Below the pieces are notes generated by a model, which saw nothing but the letters and a program-made list of their open reading frames with translations, did no database searches and was not told the origin of the DNA. This document shows, in pieces, positions 14,467 to 16,439 of a DNA stretch of 16,439 bases; the stretch's first letter is position 1, and each line of letters starts with the position of its first letter. A program made the position numbers and the translations under genes. This DNA comes from UBA6987 sp045617825 (GTDB taxonomy: Bacteria > Bacillota > Clostridia > Lachnospirales > Lachnospiraceae): NCBI GenBank assembly GCA_045617825.1, contig JAZLJI010000042.1, positions 1 through 16,439 on the forward strand, read 5' to 3'.

Positions 14467-14559
14467 ATGAAAAAAACGCCGCTTTCTCCCGGCACGCTGC
14501 CTGTGACGGAACAGACGGGATGCGCAGGGGGCTGTATCTGCGGGAATATTCCGCGCTGA
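14467..14559 (+). CDS. Doubtful 30-residue ORF with a Cys-rich end
   Basis: ATG at 14467 opens a frame of 30 codons ending TGA at 14557. It starts MKKTPLSPGT and ends with a CAGGCICG cluster holding three cysteines. The only upstream purine run is a G stretch about 12 bases away and there is no clear AGGAGG. It lies between the second repeat copy and the exporter promoter. I do not recognise it, and chance is the likelier explanation. Confidence 0.12.
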   Translation: MKKTPLSPGTLPVTEQTGCAGGCICGNIPR

Positions 14560-14582
14560 CGGAGCTGACTCCGGTTTCGCGA

Positions 14583-14612
14583 TTGACGGTCGGGCTGCCT
14601 TGATGGTATAAT
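14583..14612 (+). promoter_or_regulatory. Strong sigma-A promoter of the EamA transporter gene
   Basis: TTGACG (14583-14588; five of six) and a perfect TATAAT (14607-14612) are separated by 18 bases. The transcript would begin near 14619, leaving about 34 bases of leader. This is the best promoter in the window. Confidence 0.75.
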
Positions 14613-14652
14613 GATATTCGTGAAAATATGAAATAAGGACGGTCGGAAGATC

Positions 14653-15624
14653 ATGCCTGCCAAAAAAACGTATAAGCAAAACCTGATGGCCCTACTGGCG
14701 GCCTTTATCTGGGGCACCGCCTTTGTGGCGCAGAGCCGTTCCGCCGGCTCCATCGGCCCGCTGCTGTTCAACGGCTCCCGCTCCGTGATCGGAGCGCTGT
14801 CTCTGGTCCTGGTGCTGCTCATCCGCAGCCGGCTTCCGGAGCAGGGAGCCCGGAAGGCCGCTGCCGGACAGGAGAGCGCGGGAGAGGCGGAAGGAAAGCG
14901 CCGCGGAGAAAAGGGACTGCTGCGCAGCGAAAAAGCGCAGCTGCTCAAGGGGAGCCTGTGCTGCGGCATTTTCCTGACGCTGGGCTCCGTGCTGCAGCAA
15001 TGGGGCATCGCCTATACCTCTGCCGGCAAGGCCGGCTTCATCACGGCCCTGTACGTGGTGCTGGTGCCGGTGGTGGGCTTCCTGCTGTTAAAGAAACGGG
15101 TGGGCCGCCTGATCTGGTGCGCCGTGGCGCTGGCGGCGCTGGGGCTGTATTTCCTCTGCGTGCCCCGGACGGAGGACCTGGTCCTGAACCGGGGAGACAT
15201 GCTGGTCTTTTTCTCGGCCTTTGCCTACACCGGGCAGATCCTCTGCATCGATCATTTCACCGAGACCGTGGACGGCGTGGAGCTGTCCTGCGGCCAGTTC
15301 ACCGTGATGATGGTCATCTGCCTGCTGCTGATGCCGTTCATCGAAAACAATACCTGGGCGGCCCTGGTCAGCTGTCTGCCGCATATCCTGTACGTGGGCA
15401 TTTTCTCCTGCGCGGTGGCCTACACCCTGCAGATCCTGGCCCAGAAGGGCGGCAATCCGGCGGTGGTCTCCGTGCTGCTGTGTCTGGAGTCCTTCTTCGC
15501 GGTGGTGAGCGCGGCGCTCCTGCTGGGAGAACGGATGGACGGAAGGGAATATCTGGGCTGCGGCCTGATGCTGCTGGCGGTCTTGCTCAGCCAGCTGCCG
15601 GACCGGCGGAGAGAAGGCCGGTAA
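14653..15624 (+). CDS. EamA/DMT-family transporter
   Basis: This is a 323-residue membrane protein of the drug/metabolite transporter superfamily, whose members export amino acids, metabolites or other small molecules; its substrate is unknown. Two EamA repeats of about five membrane segments each can be seen. The first opens with NLMALLAAFIWGTAFVAQS, and the second from about residue 175 (NRGDMLVFFSAFAYTGQILCID). Conserved spots include the GKAGFITALYVVLVPVVG helix and the LESFFAVVSAALLLGE motif near the end. A hydrophilic, charged loop of about 40 residues (59-97) splits the second and third helices and is longer than usual. The ATG at 14653 has two imperfect ribosome sites, AAGGA (14635-14639, far) and GGAAG (14645-14649, close). 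It has its own strong promoter. Confidence 0.88.
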   Translation: MPAKKTYKQNLMALLAAFIWGTAFVAQSRSAGSIGPLLFNGSRSVIGALSLVLVLLIRSRLPEQGARKAAAGQESAGEAEGKRRGEKGLLRSEKAQLLKGSLCCGIFLTLGSVLQQWGIAYTSAGKAGFITALYVVLVPVVGFLLLKKRVGRLIWCAVALAALGLYFLCVPRTEDLVLNRGDMLVFFSAFAYTGQILCIDHFTETVDGVELSCGQFTVMMVICLLLMPFIENNTWAALVSCLPHILYVGIFSCAVAYTLQILAQKGGNPAVVSVLLCLESFFAVVSAALLLGERMDGREYLGCGLMLLAVLLSQLPDRRREGR

Positions 15625-15637
15625 AGGAAATCACAGG

Positions 15638-15667
15638 GCAGCGGCTGCCGGCATTTTCCGGCGCTGC
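15638..15667 (+). other. Hairpin between the EamA gene and the ABC transporter gene
   Basis: GCAGCG (15638-15643) pairs with CGCTGC (15662-15667). CCGG (15648-15651) pairs with CCGG (15658-15661) around a CATTTT loop, with a 4-base bulge on the left. The flanks AGGAA (15625-15629) and TTCCT (15668-15672) can extend it. No T run follows, so it is a weak terminator or leader structure at best. Confidence 0.35.
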
Positions 15668-15703
15668 TTCCTGCAACATATCGTATCGGAAAGGAATGGA
15701 AGC

Positions 15704-16439
15704 ATGACATTACTGACGCTTCAGAATATCGGAAAGATCTACGTTTCCGAGGGCAATGTGGCTGTGGGGATCCGCGGCGTGAACCTGAGCTTTCACAGCG
15801 GTGAATTTGTCGCGGTGACCGGTGAGTCCGGCTCCGGCAAATCCACCCTGCTTAACGTGATCAGCGGCATGGACTCCTACGAGGAGGGCGAGCTGCTCAT
15901 CGAGGGACGGCCCACCTCACATTTCCTGGAGGCGGACCGCGAGCTTTACCGGGAGAAATACATCTCCTTCATCTTCCAGGATTACAATATCCTGGAAAGC
16001 TTTACCGTGCTCGAAAACGTGGAGCTTGCGCTGATGTGCTCGTTCCCCGACCGGAAGGAACGGCATGCGCGCGCACTGGAGCTCATAAAAAAGGTCGGCC
16101 TTGAGAAGCAGCTCCATCAGAAGGGCAGCCGCCTTTCCGGCGGGCAGAAGCAGAGAACGGTCATTGCGCGCGCGCTTGCGAAGGACAGTCCCGTGATCCT
16201 TGCGGACGAGCCGACCGGAAACCTGGATTCGGCCTCCGCGCATGAGATCATCGACCTTCTGTACGCGGTCTCGAAGGATAAGCTTGTGATCGTCGTTACG
16301 CATAATTACGAAGAGGTCGAGGCGTATGCGACCCGGCACGTCAGGATCTTTGACGGCGCCGTCGAATACGATCATCCGGTACGGGAGCGTGAATGCGCTC
16401 CGTCCTCCGGTGAAGAAGGCTGCCCGGACACGGAAAACG
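15704..16439 (+). CDS. ABC transporter ATPase, MacB/LolD-type, 5' part (runs off the window)
   Basis: The ATG at 15704 follows AAGGAA (15691-15696) and opens a frame that stays open to the window end (245 codons). It shows one complete ATP-binding domain: Walker A GESGSGKST (40-48), Q-loop FIFQDYNILE, signature LSGGQKQR (144-151), Walker B VILADEP (164-170), D-loop NLDS, and switch His in VVTHN (H200). The closest group is the ATPase of FtsX-permease systems (MacB, LolD, BceA-like), used for antibiotic, peptide or lipoprotein export. The sequence continues past the normal domain end into a polar stretch (VRERECAPSSGEEG), which suggests either a tail or a linker to a fused FtsX-like permease; the rest is outside the window. 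Codon choice changes in the second half (many CTT and GCG). Confidence 0.9.
   Translation, partial: MTLLTLQNIGKIYVSEGNVAVGIRGVNLSFHSGEFVAVTGESGSGKSTLLNVISGMDSYEEGELLIEGRPTSHFLEADRELYREKYISFIFQDYNILESFTVLENVELALMCSFPDRKERHARALELIKKVGLEKQLHQKGSRLSGGQKQRTVIARALAKDSPVILADEPTGNLDSASAHEIIDLLYAVSKDKLVIVVTHNYEEVEAYATRHVRIFDGAVEYDHPVRERECAPSSGEEGCPDTEN

Noticed and set aside
14250..15008. In-frame upstream extension of glnA by about 250 codons
   Set aside because: The extension runs through the glnA promoter, both repeat copies and the opposite-strand EamA gene. The ATG at 14249 has an ideal ribosome site and fits the family length.
1..16439. CRISPR arrays, insertion sequences, tRNA or rRNA genes, prophage or toxin-antitoxin modules
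   Set aside because: Gaps between genes were read on both strands. None shows regular repeat-spacer units, tRNA cloverleaf patterns, transposase genes with terminal repeats, or paired small toxin/antitoxin frames.

Overview
The window is GC-rich, almost fully coding, and carries genes in the style of a Gram-positive anaerobe. The gene order mazG - rqcP (yabO) - divIC - tilS - hpt - ftsH is the classic Bacillota arrangement. Together with the high GC content, the GH13 glycosidase, the lipoprotein serpin and the EamA exporter, it points to class Clostridia, probably a gut-type Lachnospiraceae/Oscillospiraceae relative. I cannot fix the family from sequence alone. No rRNA, tRNA, CRISPR array, insertion sequence or phage gene was seen.

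Region 1 (1-7491, + strand) looks like one long operon: uvrA (3' part), a clpX-type unfoldase gene, mazG, rqcP, divIC, tilS, hpt and ftsH. Neighbours overlap by 1-4 bases or lie at most 10 bases apart, and no terminator is visible. It combines DNA repair (UvrA), nucleotide-pool cleaning (MazG), purine salvage (Hpt), tRNA-Ile lysidine formation (TilS), division (DivIC) and three proteostasis factors (ClpX, RqcP, FtsH). The sporulation genes yabP/yabQ and spoIIE that sit inside this block in Bacillus are absent.

Region 2 (7541-10977, + strand) holds a cytosolic GH13 neopullulanase/cyclomaltodextrinase-like enzyme. It is followed by a lipoprotein serpin with its own likely promoter and an inhibitory-type reactive-loop hinge.

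Region 3 (10978-11365) is a 388-base non-coding stretch. It has three successive stable hairpins (the last a good intrinsic terminator), then an extended -10 promoter and a structured leader for an ArsB/NhaD/SLC13-type permease (11366-12718).

Region 4 (12719-14652) starts with a shared terminator between the convergent permease and glnA genes. glnA (- strand) encodes a type I glutamine synthetase whose adenylylation tyrosine position is Phe. Its promoter lies within an inverted repeat. The 403-base gap between glnA and the divergent EamA transporter gene holds both promoters, a pair of 38-base direct repeats and one very doubtful 30-codon ORF.

Region 5 (14653-16439, + strand) holds the EamA-family exporter gene and the start of a MacB/LolD-type ABC transporter ATPase that runs off the window and shifts in codon use.

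I found no clearly new multi-gene system. The most interesting items are the displaced, N-terminally extended ClpX, the serpin loop, the structured permease leader, the glnA control region and the intergenic repeat pair.
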